Shown here piece by piece: positions 21,859-35,600 of a stretch of DNA of 64,000 nt. The notes under the pieces were generated by a model. That model saw only the letters and a list, made by a program, of their open reading frames with translations. It was not told the DNA's origin and searched no databases. The first letter of the stretch is position 1; each line of letters starts with the position of its first letter. Source of the DNA: Mercurialis annua. Its lineage: Eukaryota > Streptophyta > Magnoliopsida > Malpighiales > Euphorbiaceae. The translations under genes and the position numbers were made by a program. The stretch covers positions 23,088,046-23,152,045 of the forward strand of contig NC_065570.1 of the NCBI RefSeq assembly GCF_937616625.2, given 5' to 3'.

Positions 21859-24119
21859 GTTTGGCTTAAATCGCTAAAAAGGGGAAACGTTTGGATTTGT
21901 TTCATAACATTTACAAACGTTCGGAATCAATCCCTAAAAAGGTGAAACGTTGGGATTTGTTTCATAACCTTTGTAAACGTTTGGCTTAAATCGCTATATA
22001 GGTGAAACGTTTCGATTTGTTCCATAACGTTAAGCTTAAATTGTTAAAAACGTGAAACATTTGGATTTGTTTCATACAGTTTGTAAACGTTTGGCTTAAA
22101 TCGCTGAAAAGGCGAAACGTTTGGATTTGTTTATTAACGCTTGTAAATATTTGTAATACGTTTGTAAACGTTTGGCTTAAATTGCTATAAGGTGAAACGT
22201 TTGGATTTGTTTCGTAACATTTGTAAACGTTTGGCTTAAATCGCTAAATAGGTGAAACGTTTCGATTTGTTCCATAGCGTTGTTTGGCTTAAATCGCTAA
22301 AAAAATCCAAACGTCTGGTTTTGTTCCATAACGTTTGTAAACGTTTGGCTTCAATCGGTAAAAAGGTGAAACGTTTTGACTTGTTTCGAAACGTTTGTAA
22401 AAGTTTGGCTTAAATTGCTAAAAAGGTGACACGTTTGGATTTGTTTAGTAACCTTTGTAAACTTTTGGCTTGAATCGTTAAAAAAGGGAAACGTTTGGAT
22501 TTGCTTCGTAACGTTTGTAAACGTTTGGCTTAAATCGCTAAAAATGGGAAACGTTTGTATTTGTTTTGTAACGTTTGGCTTATATCGCTAAAAAGGTGAA
22601 AAGTTTGGTTATGTTTGAAAGTTTAGATTTGTTTAGAAACGTTTGTAAACGTTTCGCTTAAATCGGTAAGAAGGTAAACATTTGGATTTATTTCATAACG
22701 TTTGCAAACGTTCGGCTTAAATCGCTAAAAAGCTGAAACGTTTGGATTTGTTTTGTAACGTTTGTAAACGTTTGGCTTAAATCACTAAAAAGGTGAAACG
22801 TTTGGATTTGTTTCGTAACGTTTATAAACGTTTGGTTTAAATCGCTAAAAAGGTGAAACATTTGGATTTGTTTCGTCAAGTTTGTTAACGTTTGGCTTAA
22901 ATCGCTTAAAAGGTGAAACATTTGGTTTTGTTTCATAATGTTTATAAACGTTATGTTTTGTTTCGTACGTTTGTAAACGTTTGGCTTAAATAAGGTGAAA
23001 CGTTGGATTTGTTTCGTAACGATTTAAAAGTTTTGTTTTTTTCCTAACGTTTGTAAACGTTTTGCTTAAATCGCTAAATAAGTGAAACGCTTGGTTTTGT
23101 TTCGTAACATTTGTAAACGTTTAGCATAAATCCCTAAAAGGGGAAACGTTTCGATTTGTTTCGTAACGTTTATAAACGTTTGGGTTCAATCGCTAATAAG
23201 GTGAAACGTTTGGATTTGTTTCGTAATGTTTGTAAACGTTTTGGTTCAATCGCTGAAAAAGGTGAAACGTTTGGATTTGTTTCGTAGCGTTCATAAACGT
23301 TTGGCTTAAATTGCTAAAAAGGTGAAACGCTTCGATTTGTTTCGTAACGTTTGTAAAGGTTTGGCTTTGTTTCGTAACGTTTGTAAACGTTTGGCTTAAA
23401 TCGCTAAAAAGGTGTAATGTTTGGATTTGCTTGGTAACGTTTTAAACGTTTGGATTTGTTTCGAAACGTTTGGATTTGTTTCGTATCATTTGTAAACGTT
23501 TGGCTTCAATCACTAAAAAGGCGAAACGTTTGGATTTGTTTCGTAACGTTTGTAAACATTTGGCTTCAATTGCTAAAAAGGGGAAACACATTGATTTGTT
23601 TCGCAACGTTTGTAAACGTTTGGCTTAAATTGCTAAAAAGGGGAAACACTTTGATTTGTTTCGCAACGTTTGTAAACGTTTGGCTTAAATTGCTAAAAAC
23701 TTGAAACATTTTGATTTGTTTCATAACCTTTGTAAACTATGGATTAAATCGCTAAAAAGGTGAAACGTTTAAATTTTTTTCATAGCATTTGTAAACATTT
23801 GGCTTCAATTGCTAAAAAGGGGAAACGTTTGGATTTGTTTCGTAACATTTGTAAACATTCGGCTTAAATTGCGAAAAAGGTGAAACACTTGGATTTGTTT
23901 CGTAACGTTTGTAAACGTTTGGCTTAAATGGCTAAAGAGGTGAAACGTTTGGATTTGTTTTGTAACGTTTGTAAACGTTTGGCTTAAAATGCTAAAAAGG
24001 TGAAACGCTTGGTTTTGTTTCGTAACGTTTCTAAACGTTTGGCTTAAATCGCTAAGAATGTGAAACGTTTGGATTTGTTTCGTAACATTTTAAACGTTTG
24101 GTTTTGTTTTTTAGCGTTT

Positions 24120-26105
24120 GTAAGCGTTTGGCTTATATTGCTAAAAAGGTGAAACATTTGGATTTGTTTCGTAATGTTTGTAAACGTTTGGCTTAAATCG
24201 CTAAAAAAGTGAAACGTTTGGATTTGTTTCAAACGTTTGTAAACGTTTAGCTTATATCGCTAAAAAGGTAAAACGTTTGGATTTGTTTCGTAGCGTTTGT
24301 AAACATTTCGTAGCGTTTGTAAACGTTTGGATTTGTTTCGTAGCGTTTGTGAAACATTTGGATTTAATTAATACCTTTGTAAACGTCCGGCTTAAATCGC
24401 TAAAAAGATAAAACAGTTGGATTTGTTTCGTAATGTTTTAAACGTGTGGATTACTTCCGAAACGTTTGGATTTGTTTTGTAACGTTTGTAAACGTTTGGC
24501 TTCAATCACTAATAAGGTGAACTGTTTGTATTTGTTTCGTGAATTTATAAACGTATGGCCTAAATTACTAAAAATGTGAAAAGTTTGGATTTGTTTCGTA
24601 ACGTTTACAAACGTTTGGTTTTGTTTCGTGATGTTTATAAACATTTGGCTTAAATCGCTAAAATGGGGAAGCGTTTAGTGTTGTTTTGTAACGTTTGTAA
24701 ACGTTTGGATTTGTATCGTAACGTTTTAAAGGTTTGGTTTTTATCGTAACGTTTGTAAACGTTTGGCTTAAATCGCTAAAACGGTGAAATGTTTGGTTTT
24801 GTTTCGTAACGTTTGTAAACGTTTGGCTTAAATCGCTAAAAAGGTGAAACGTTTGGATTTGTTTTGTAACGTTTGTAAACGTTTGGCTTAAATCGCTAGA
24901 AAGTTGAAACGTTTGGATTTGTTTCGTAACGTGTGTAAACATTTGGCTTAAATTGCTAAAAAGGGGAAATGTTTGGTTTTGTTTCGTAAAGTATGTAAAC
25001 GTTTGGCTTAAATCGCTAAAAAGGTGAAACGTTTGGTTTTGTTTCGTAGCGTTTGTAAACATTTGGATTTTTTTGGTAACGTTTGTTTCGTAACGTTTGA
25101 ACGTTTGGTTTTGTTGCGTACCGTTTGTAAACGTTTGACTTATATCGCTAAAAAGGTGAAACATTTGGATTTGTTTCGTAATGTTTGTAAACGTTTGGCT
25201 TAAATCGCTAAAAAAGTGAAACGTTTGGACTTGTTTCAAACGTTTGTAAACGTTTGGCTTATATCGCTAAAAAGGTAAAACGTTTGGATTTGTTTCGTAG
25301 CGTTTGTAAACGTTTGGCTTATATCGCTAAAAATGTGAAACATTTGGATTTGTTTAATACCTTTGTAAACGTCCGGCTTAAATCGCTAAAAAGGTGAAAC
25401 AGTTGGATTTGTTTCGTAATGTTTTAAACGTGTGGATTTCTTTCGAAACGTTTGGATTTGTTTTGTAACGTTTGTAAACGTTTGGCTTCAGTCACTAATA
25501 AGGTGAACTGTTTGTATTTGTTTCGTGACTTTATAAACATTTGGCCTAAATTACTAAAAAGGTGAAAAGTTTGGATTTGTTTTGTAACGTTTACAAACGT
25601 TTGGTTTTGTTTCGTGACGTTTATAAACGTTTGGCTTAAATCGCTAAAATGGGGAAGAGTTTGGTGTTGTTTTGTAACGTTTGGATTTGTATCGTAAAGT
25701 TTTAAAGGTTTGGTTTTTATCGTAACGTTTGTAAACGTTTGGCTTAAATCGCTAAAACGGTGAAATGTTTGGTTTTGTTTCGTAACGTTTGTAAATGTTT
25801 GGCTTAAATCGCTAAAAAGGTGAAACATTTGGATTTGTTTCGTAACGTTTGTAAACGTTTGGCTTAAATCGCTAAAAAGTTGAAACGTTTGGATTTGTTT
25901 CGTAACGTGTGTAAACGTTTGGCTTAAATCGCTAAAAAGGGGAAATGTTTGGTTTTGTTTCGTCAAGTATGTAAACGTTTGGCTTAAATCGCTAAAAAGG
26001 TGAAACGTTTGGTTTTGTTTCGTAACGTTTGTAAACATTTGGATTTTTTTGGTAACGTTTGTTTGGAAACGTTTTAACGTTTGGTTTTGTTGCGTACCGT
26101 TTGTA
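24120..26105 (-). repeat. Tandem duplication of a ~1-kb satellite A block
   Basis: The block from about 24120 to 25117 is followed by a close copy from 25118 to about 26105. Shared rare features include the junction TTTCAAACGTTTGTAAACG (near 24228 and 25236), GTTTTAAACGTGTGG (near 24435 and 25421) and a GTTTTAAAGGTTTGG short monomer. The same rare features recur in the A blocks after 50291, so this region is related to the source of those blocks. Confidence 0.8.
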
Positions 26106-29100
26106 AACGTTTGACTTATATCGCTAAAACGGTGAAACATTTGGTTTTGTTTCGTAAAGTTTGTAAACGTTTAGCTTAAATCGCTAAAAAGGTGAAACGT
26201 TTGTTTTGTTTTGTAACTTTTGTAAACGTTTGGATTTGTTACGTAACGTTTGTTTGGTAACATTTTAAACGTTTGGTTTTGTTGCGTAACATTTGTAAAC
26301 GTTTGCCTTAAATCGCTAAAAAGGTGAAACGTTTGGTTTTGTTTCGCAATGTTTGTAAACGTTTGGCTTAAATCGCTAAAAAGGTGAAACGTTTGTTTTG
26401 TTTCGTAACTTTTGTAAACGTTTGGATTTGTTTCGTAACGTTTGTTTGGTAACGTTTTAAATGTTTGGTTTTGTTTCGTAACGTTTGTAAACGTTTGGCT
26501 TAAATCACTATTGGTGAAACGTTTTGTTTTGTTTCGTATCGTTTGTAAACGTTTGGCTTAAATCGCTAAAAGTTGAAACGTTTCGATTTGTTTCGTAACG
26601 TTTGTAAACATTTCGGTTCAATCGCTAAAAATGGGAAACGTTTGGATTTGTTTCATAACGTTTGTAAACGTTTGGGTTCAATCGCTAAAAAGGTGAAACG
26701 TTTGGATTCGTTTCGTAGCGTTTGTAAACGTTTGGCTTAAATCGCTAAAAATGTGAAACATTTGGTTTTGTTCGTAACGCTTATAAACGTTTTCTTTAAA
26801 TTGCGAAAAAGGTGAAACGCTTTGATTTTTTTCGTAATGTTTGTAAACGTTTAGCTTAAATTGCTAAATAGGTGAAACGTTTGGTTTTGTTTCGTAATGT
26901 TTGTAAATATTTGGCTTAAATTGCTATAAAGGTGAAACACTTGTATTTGTTTCGTAACATTTGTAAACGTTTGGCTTTGTTTCGTAACTTTTGTTAACGT
27001 TTGGCTTAAATCCTTAAAAAGGTGAAACGTTTGGATTTGCTTCGTAACGTTTTAAACGTTTGGATTTGTTTCGAAACGTTTGGATTTGTTTCGTTACATT
27101 TGTAAACGTTTGGCTTCAATCACTAAAAAAGGGAAACATTTGGATTTGTTTCGTAACGTTTGTAAACGTTTGTCTTAAATCGCTAAAAATTTGTAACGTT
27201 TGTAAACATTTGACTTAAATAGCAAAAAAGGTTAAACGTTTGGATTTGTTTCGTAACGTTTGTAAACGTTTGGCTTAAAATGCTAAAAAGATGAAACACA
27301 TGGATTTGTTTCTTAACGTTTGTAAACGTTTGCTTTAAATTGCTAAAAAGGTGAAACTCTTGGATTTGTTTCGTAACACTTGTAAACATTTGGCTTAAAT
27401 TGCAAAAATGGTGAAACACTTTGTTTTGTTTCGTAAAGTTTGTAACGTTTAGCCTAAATCGCTAAAAATGTTAAACGTTTGGATTTGTTTCGTAACATTT
27501 TAAACGTTTGGCTTTGTTTCGTAACGTTTGTAAGCGTTTGGCTTAAATCGCTAAAAAGGTGAAACGTTTGGATTTGTTTAGTAATGTTTGTAAACGTTTG
27601 GCTTAAATCGCTAAAAAAGTGAAATGTTTGAATTTGTTTTGTAACGTTTGTAAACGTTCGGCTAAAATCGCTAAAAAGGTTAAATGTTTGGATTTGTTTC
27701 GTAGCGTTTGTAAATGTTCGGCTTAAATCGCTAAAAACGGGAAACGTTTGGATTTGTTTCATAGCGTTTGTAAACATTTCGCTTAAATCGCTAAAAAGGT
27801 GAAACAGTTGGATTTTTTTCGTAACGTTTAAAACGTTTGGATTTGTTTCGAAACATTTTAAACGTTTTGCTTAAATAACTAAAAAAGGTGAAACGCTTGG
27901 TTTTGTTTCGTAACGTTTGTAAACGTTTGGCTTAAATTGCTAAAAAAGGTTTAACATTTGGATATGTTTCGTAACGTTTTTAAACATTTGGCTTCAATCG
28001 CTAAAAAGGGGAAACGTTTCAATTTGTTTCGTAACGTTTGTAAACGTTTGGCATAAATCGCTAAAAAGGTGAAACGTTTAGATTTGTTTCGTAACGTTTT
28101 AAACGTTTGTCTTAAATCCCTAAAATGGGCAAACATCTGAATATGTTTCGCAACATTTGTAAACGTTGGGATGAAATCGCTAAAAAGGTGAAACATTTGG
28201 TTTTGTTTCGTAACGTTTGTAAACATTCGGCTTAAATCGCTAAAAAGGTGAAACGTTTGGAATTGTTTCATAACGTTTGTAAACTTTTGGCTTAAATTGC
28301 TAAAAAGATGAAACGCTTGGATTAGTTTCGTAACGTTTGTAAACGTTTGTCTTAAATTGCTAAAAAGGTGAAACGCTTGGATTTATTTCGAAACGTTTGT
28401 AAATGTTTCGCTTAAATTGCTAAAAAGGTGAAACGCTTGGATTTGTTTCGTAACGTTTGTAGACATTTGGCTTAAATTGCTAAAAAGGTGAAACGCTTGG
28501 ATTAGTTTCATAACGTTTGTAAATGTTTGGCTTAAATTTCTAAAAAGGGGAAACATTTGGATTTGTTTCATATCCTTTGAAAACGTTTGGCTTAAATCAC
28601 TAAAAAGGGGAAATGTTTGCATTTTTTTTGTAACGTTTGTAACCGTTTGATTTAAATTGCTAAAAAGGTGAAACGCTTGGATTTGTTTCATACGTTTGTA
28701 AACGTTTTGGCTTAAAATGTTAAAAAGGTTAAACGCTTGGATTTGTGTCGTAACGTTTGTAAACGTTTGGCTTAAATAGCCAAAAAAGTGAAACGTTAGG
28801 ATTTGTTTCGTAGCATTCTGCTTTAATCGCTAAAAAGGGGAAACGTTTGGATTTTTTTCGTACCGTTTTAAACGTTTGGCTTAAATCTATAAAATGGGGA
28901 AACATTTGAATATGTTTTGTAACGTTTGTAAACGTTTGGTTAAATTCGCTAAAAAGGTGAGACATTTGGTTTTGTTTCGTAAAGTTTGTAAATATACGGC
29001 TTAAATCGCTAAAAAGGTGAAACGTTTGGATTGGTTTCGTAACGTTTGTAAACGTTTGGCTTAAATTGCTAAAAAGGTGAAACGCTTGGATTTGTTTTGT

Positions 29101-32100
29101 AACGTTGGTAAACGGTTGGCTTAAATTGGTAAAAAGGTGAAACGCTTGGATTTGTTTCGTAATGTTTGTAAACGCTTGGCTTAAATTGCTAAAAAGGTGA
29201 AACGTTTGGATTTGTTTCATAACCTTTGTAAACGTTTGGCTTAAATCGCTAAACAGGGGAAACGTTCGCATTTTTTTCGTAACATTTGTAAACGTTTGGC
29301 TTAATTTGCTAAAAAGGTGAAACTCTTGGATTTGTTTCGTAACGTTTGTAAACATTTTGCTTAAATTGCTGAAAAGGTGAAACGTTTTGTTTTGTTTCGT
29401 AACGTTTGTAAACGTCAGGCTTAAATCGCTAAAAAGGTGAAAAATTTGGATTTGCTTCGTAAATTTTGTAAAAGTTTGGCTTAAATTGCGAAAAAGGTGA
29501 CACGCTTTAATTTCTTTCGTTACGTTTGTAAATATTTGGCTTTAATTGCTAAAAAGGTAAAACGCTTGGATTTGTTTCGTAACGTTTGTAAACGTTTGCC
29601 TTAAATTGATAAAAAGGTGAAACGCATTGTTTTGTTTTTTAACTTTTGTAAACGTTTAGCTTAAATCGCAAAAAATGTGAAACGATCAGATTCGTTTCGT
29701 AACATTTTAAACATTTGGTTTTGTTTTGTAACGTTAAGCGTTTGGCTTAAATTGCTAAAAAGGTGAAACGTTTGGATTTGTTTCGTAATGTTGTAAACGT
29801 TTGGCTTAAAGTAAAAAAGTGAAACGTTTGGATTTGTTTCGTAACTTTTGTAAACGTTTGGCTAAAATCGCTAAAAAGGTAAAGCATTTGGATTTGTTTT
29901 GTAGCGTTTGTAAACGTTTGTCTTAAATCGCTAAAAATGTGAAACGTTTGGTCATAATACGCAAAGTGTGCGTGAAAAGTGACTGTTGGATTAGTATGTC
30001 GTGTCTCAAGTCTATTTAACGCGTCGTTCCAATTACCTAAGCATGGTTAGGTTATAGTACGCAAAGTTTGTGTGAAAAGTGACGCTAAATTAGTATGTCG
30101 CGTCTCAATTCTCTTTAACGCGTCGATCCGATTAAGAAAGCATGGCTAGGTTACATTACGCAAAGTGTGCATGGAAAGTGACGCTAGATTAGTATGTCGC
30201 GTCTCAAATCTATTTAACGCATCGTTCCGATTACCCAAGCATGGTTAGGTTACGCAAAGTGTGCGTGAAAAGTGACGTTAGATTAGTATGTCGCGTCTCA
30301 AGTGTCTTTAACGCATCGTTCCAATTACCCAAGCATGGTTAGTTTATATTACGCAAAGTGTGCGTGAAAAGTGACGCTAGATTAGTATGTCGCGTCTCAA
30401 GTCTCTCTAATATGTCGTTCTGATTACCCAAGCATGGTTAGGTTATATTACGCAAGGAGTGCGTGAAAAGTAACGCTAGATTAGAATGTCGCGTCTCAAG
30501 TGTCTTTAATGCGTCGTTCCGATTACCTAAACATGGTTAGGTTATATTACGCAAGGTGTGCGTGAAAAGTGACGCTAGATTAGTACGTCGCGTCTCAAGG
30601 CTCTTTAATGCGTCGTTGCAATTACCTAAGCATGGTTAGGTTATATTATGCAAAGTTTAGGTTAAAAGTGCAGGAAGAATAGTATGTCGCGTCTCAAGTC
30701 TCTTTAAAGCGTCGTTTCGATTACAATGCATATGTCGCGTCACGAGTCTCTCTAACGCGTCGTTCCGATTACCAAATCATGGTTACGTTATATTACGCAA
30801 AATGTGCGTGAAAAGTAACAATTGATTAGTATGTCGCGTCTCAAGTCTCTTTAACACGTCGTTTTGATTACCTATGTCGCGTCTCAATTCTCTTTAACGC
30901 GTTTTTCTAATTACCTAAGCATGGTTAGGTTATATTATGCAAAGTGTGCATGAAAAGTGACGCTAGATAAGTATGTCGCGTCAGAAGTCTCATTAACGCG
31001 TCATTCCGCATACCTAGGCATGGTTAGGTTATATCACGCAAAGATTGCGTGAAAAGTGATGTAAGATTAGTATGTCGCGTCTCAAGTCTCTTTAACACAT
31101 CGTTCCGATTACCCAAGAATAGTTAAGTTATATTACGCAGAGTGTGCTAGAAAAATCACGCTAGATTAGTATGTCGCGTCTCAAGTCTCTTTAACTCGTC
31201 GTTCTGATTACCTAAGCATGGTTAGGCTATATTATGGAAGGTGTGCTTAAAAAGTGACGCTAGATTAGTATGTCGCGTCTGAAGGCTCATTAATGTGTCG
31301 TTCCAATTACCTAAAAATGGTTAGGTTATATTTCGCAAAGAGTGCGTGAAAGGCGATGCAGGATTAGTATGTTGCGTCTCAAGTCTCTTTAACGCGTCGT
31401 TCTGATTACCCAAGAATGGTTAGTTTATATTGCGCCAAGTGTGCGAGAATAGTTACGCTAGATTAGTATGTCGCTTCTCAAGTCTCTTCAACGCGTCGTT
31501 CCGATTACCGAAGCATGGTTAGGTTATTTTATGCAAGGTGTGCGTGAAAAGTGACGCTAGATTAGTATGTCGAATCTCAAGGCTCTTTAATGCGTCGGTC
31601 CGATTACCTAAGCATGGTTAGGTTATATTATGCAAAGTTTAGATCAATAGTGACTCTAGATTAGTATGTCGCTTCTCAAATCTCTTTAAAGCGTTGTTTC
31701 GATTACCATGTTTATGTCGCGTCATAAGTCTCTCTAACGCGTCGTTCTTATTATCTAAGCATGGTTCGGTTAGTGTGCGTGAAAAGTAACAATAGATTAG
31801 TATGTCGGGTCTCCAGTCTCTTTAACGCGTCGTTCAATTACCTTGGCATGGTTAGGTTATATTATGCAAAGGGTGTGTGAAAAGTGACGCTAGATTAGTA
31901 TGTCGCCCCTTAATTCTCTTTTATGCGTTGTTCCGATTACCTAAGCATGGTTTGGATATATTACGCAAAGCGTGCGTGAAAAGTGACGCTAGATTAGTAT
32001 GTCGCATCTCAAGTCTTTTTAACCCGTAGTTCGAATTACCTAAGTATGATTAGGTTATATTACCCAAAGTGTGCGTGAAAAGTGACGCTAAATTAGTATG

Positions 32101-32640
32101 TCGCGTCTCAATTATCTTTAACACGTTGTTCCGATGACCTAAGCATGGTTAGGTTATATTACACAAAGGCTGCGTAAAAAGTGATGCCAGATTAGTATGG
32201 TGCATCTCAAGTCTCTTTAACGCGTCGTTTCGATTACCATGCTTATGTCGCGTACAAGGTTTCTCTAACGTGTCGTTCCGATTTCCTATGCATGGCTAGG
32301 TTATATTGCGCAAAGGGTGCGTGAAAAGTGACGCTAGATTAGTATGTCGCGTCTCCATTCTCTTTAACGCGTTTTTCCGATTACCTAAGCATAGTTATGT
32401 TATATTACGCAATGTGTGCGTGAAAAGTGACGCTAGATTAGTATGTCGCGTCTCAAGTCTGTTTAACGCGTCGTTCCGATTACCTAAGTATGGTTAGGTT
32501 ATATCATGCAAAGTGTGCGTGAAAAGTGACGCTAGATAAGTATGTCACGTTCTCTTTAACGCGTCGTTCCGATGACCTAAGCATGGTTATGTTATATTAC
32601 GCAAAGAGGGCGTGAAAAGTGACGCTAGATTAGTATGTCG

Positions 32641-35600
32641 TGTCTCAAGTCTCTTTACCACGTCGTTCCGATTACCCAAGAATGGTTAGGTTATATTACG
32701 CAAAAGTGTGCGAGAAAAGTAATGCTAGATTAGTATGTTATGTCTCGAGTCTCTTTAACGCGTCGTTCCGATTAGTTAAGCATGGCTAGGTTATATTACG
32801 CAAGGTTTACATGAAAAGTGATGTTAGATTAGTGCGTCTCAAGGCTCGTTAATGAGTTGTTCCGATTACCTAAGAATGGTTAGGTTATATTACGCAAAGA
32901 GTGCGTTAAAAGTGACGCAGGATTAGTATGTCGCGTCTAAAGTCTCTTTAACGCGTCGTTCTGATTACCCAAGAATGGTTAGGTTGTATTATTACGCAAA
33001 GTGCGCGAGAAAATTAACGCTAGATTAGTATGTCGCCTCTCAAGTTTCTTTAACGCGTCGTTTAAATTGCCTAAGCATAATTAGGTTATATTACATTAGG
33101 TGTGCGGGAAAAGTGACACTATATTAGTATGTCGCGTCTCAAGGCTCTTTAATACGTCGTTACAATTACATAAGCATGGTTAGGTTATATTATGCAAAGT
33201 TTAGGTCAAAAGTGACAGATTAGTATGTCCCGTCTCAAGTCTCTTTAACGCGTCATTTCGATTACCCAAGTAGTTAGGTTATATTACGCAAAATGTGCGA
33301 GAAAAGTAACGCTAGATTAGTATGCCGCGTCTCAAGTCTCTTTAACGCGCCGTTCCGATTACCCAAGAATGGTTAGTTTATATTACGCAAAGTGTGCGAG
33401 AATAGTTTCGCTAGATTAGTATGTCGCGTCTCAAGTCTCTTTAACGCGTCGTTCCGATTACGTAAGCATTGTTAGGTTATTTTATGCAAGGTGTGCGTGA
33501 AAAGTGACGCTAGATTAATATGTCGCATCTCAAGGCTCTTTAATGCGTCGTTCCGATTACCTAAGCATGGTTAGGTGATATTATGCAAAGTTTAGGTCAA
33601 TAGTGACTCTAGATTAGTATGTCACGTCTCAAATCTCTTTAAAGCGTTGTTTCGATTACCATGCTTATGTGGCGTCATAAGTCTCTCTAACGCGTCGTTC
33701 TGATTATCTAAGCATGGTCCAGATATATTACGCAAAGTGTGCGTGAAAAGTAACAATAGATTAGTATGTCGGGTCTCCAGTCTCTTTAACGCGTCGTTCC
33801 GATTATCTAGGCATGGTTTGGTTATATTACGCAAAGGGTGCGTGAAAAGTGACGCCAAATTAGTATGTCGCGCCTTAATTATCTTTTACGCGTTGTTCCG
33901 ATTACCTAAGCATGGTTAGGATATATTACGCAAAGCGTGCGTGAAAAGTGACGCTAGATTAGTATGTCGCATCTCAAGTCTTTTTAACGCGTCGTTCCGA
34001 TTACCTATGCATGGTTAGGTTATATTACCCAAAGTGTGCGTGAAAAGTGACACTAAATTAGTATGTCGCGTCTCAATTCTCTTTAACGCGTTGTTCCGAT
34101 TACCTAAGCACAGTTCGGTTATATTATGCAAAGTCTGCGTAAAAAGTGACGCTAGATTAGTATGGCGTGCTCAAGTCTCTTTAACGCGTCGTTTCGATTA
34201 CCATGCATATGTCGCGTACAAGGTCTCTCTAAAGTGTCCTTCCGATTTCTTATGCATGGCTAGGTTATATTGCGCAAAGGGTGTGTGAAAAGTGACGCTA
34301 GATTAGTATGTCGCGTTTCCATTCTCTTTAACGCGTTGTTACAATTACTAAGTATGGTTATGTTATACTACGCAAAGCGTGCGTGAAAAGTGCCGCTAAA
34401 TTAGTATGTCGCCTCTCAAGTCTGTTTAACGCGTCGTTCCGATTACATAAGCATGGTTAGGTTATATCATGCAAAGTGTGCGTGAAAAGTGACGTTAGAT
34501 AAATATGTCACATTCTCTTTAACGCGTCGTTCCGATGACTTAAGCATGGTTAGGTTATATTACGCAAAGAGGGAGTGAAAAGTGACGCTAGATTAGTATG
34601 TCGTGTCTCAAGTGTCTTTACAACGTTGTTCCGATTACCCAAGAATGGTTAGGTTATATTACGCAAAAGTGTGCGAGAAAAGTAACTCTAGATTAGTATG
34701 TTGTGTCTCAAGTCTCTTTAACGCGTCATTCCGATTAGTTAAGCATGGTTAGGTTATATTACGTATGGTTTACATGAAAATTGATGTTAGATTAGTATGT
34801 CGCGTCTCAAGGCTCGTTAATGCGTTGTTCCGATTACCTAAGCATGGTTAGATTATATTACGCAAAGAGTGCGTGAAAAGTGATGCATGATTAGTATGTC
34901 GCGTCTAAAGTCTCGTTAACGCGTTTTCTGATTACCCAAGAATGGTTAGGTTGTATTATTACGTAAAGTGTGCGAGAAAATTAACGCTATATTAGTTTGT
35001 CGCCTCTCAAGTCTCTTCAACGCGTCGTTCAAATTACCTAAGCATGGTTAGATTATATTGGGTCGTTACGATTACGTAAGCATGGTTAGGTTATATTATG
35101 CAAAGTTTAGGTCAAAAGTGACGTTAGATTAGTATGTCGCGTCTAAATTCTGTTTAACGCGTCATTTCGATTACCCAAGTAGTTAGGTTATATTACGCAA
35201 AGTGTGCGAGAAAAGTAACGCTAGATTAGTATGTCGCGTCTCAAGTGTCTTTAACGTGTTGTTTCGATTACCTAAGCATGGTTAGTTTATATTACGCAAG
35301 GTGTGCGAGAAAAGTGACGCTAAATTAGTATGTCGAGTCTCCAGGTTCTTTAATTCGTCGTTCCTATTACCTAAGCATGGTTAGGTTATATTACGCAAAG
35401 TTTCCTTGCAAAGTGACGCTAGATTAGTATGTCGCGTTTTAAGTCTCTTTAACGCGTCGTTTTTATTACCATGCTTATGTCGCGTCACAAGACTCTCTAA
35501 CGCGTTGCTCCAATTACCAAAGCATGGTTAGGTTATATCACGTGAAGTGTACGAGAAAAGTTACGCTAGATTAGTATGTCGTGTCTCAAGTCTCTTTACC

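Larger units (their letters stand above)
10880..29951 (-). repeat. Satellite A array, main block (60-bp monomer, minus orientation)
   Basis: About 318 monomers of the same 60-bp family as the left arm, now reverse-complemented: plus-strand landmarks are GGATTTGTTTCGTAACG, AACGTTTGTAAACGTT and TTGGCTTAAATCGCT. Monomers fall into ATCGCT and ATTGCT subtypes. Shortened ~28-bp monomers occur throughout. Clear HORs occupy 10935-17030 and 24120-26105. From about 17030 to 23600 the array is more irregular, with only short local duplications (for example a ~243-bp spacing near 18588 and 18832). No gene is present. Confidence 0.97.

Noticed and set aside
28729..29355. ORFs of 190-238 codons in satellite A as protein genes
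   Set aside because: They are 20-residue repeats dictated by the 60-bp period. The opposite strand is also open in places, stops appear at random in neighbouring monomers, and variation follows CpG sites rather than codon position.
33622..33919. Overlapping ORFs on both strands repeated at 33.7, 36.7, 39.7 and 41.5 kb
   Set aside because: These are the 99-bp monomer translated in frame. They recur because the 2.94-kb HOR recurs, not because a gene family is present.
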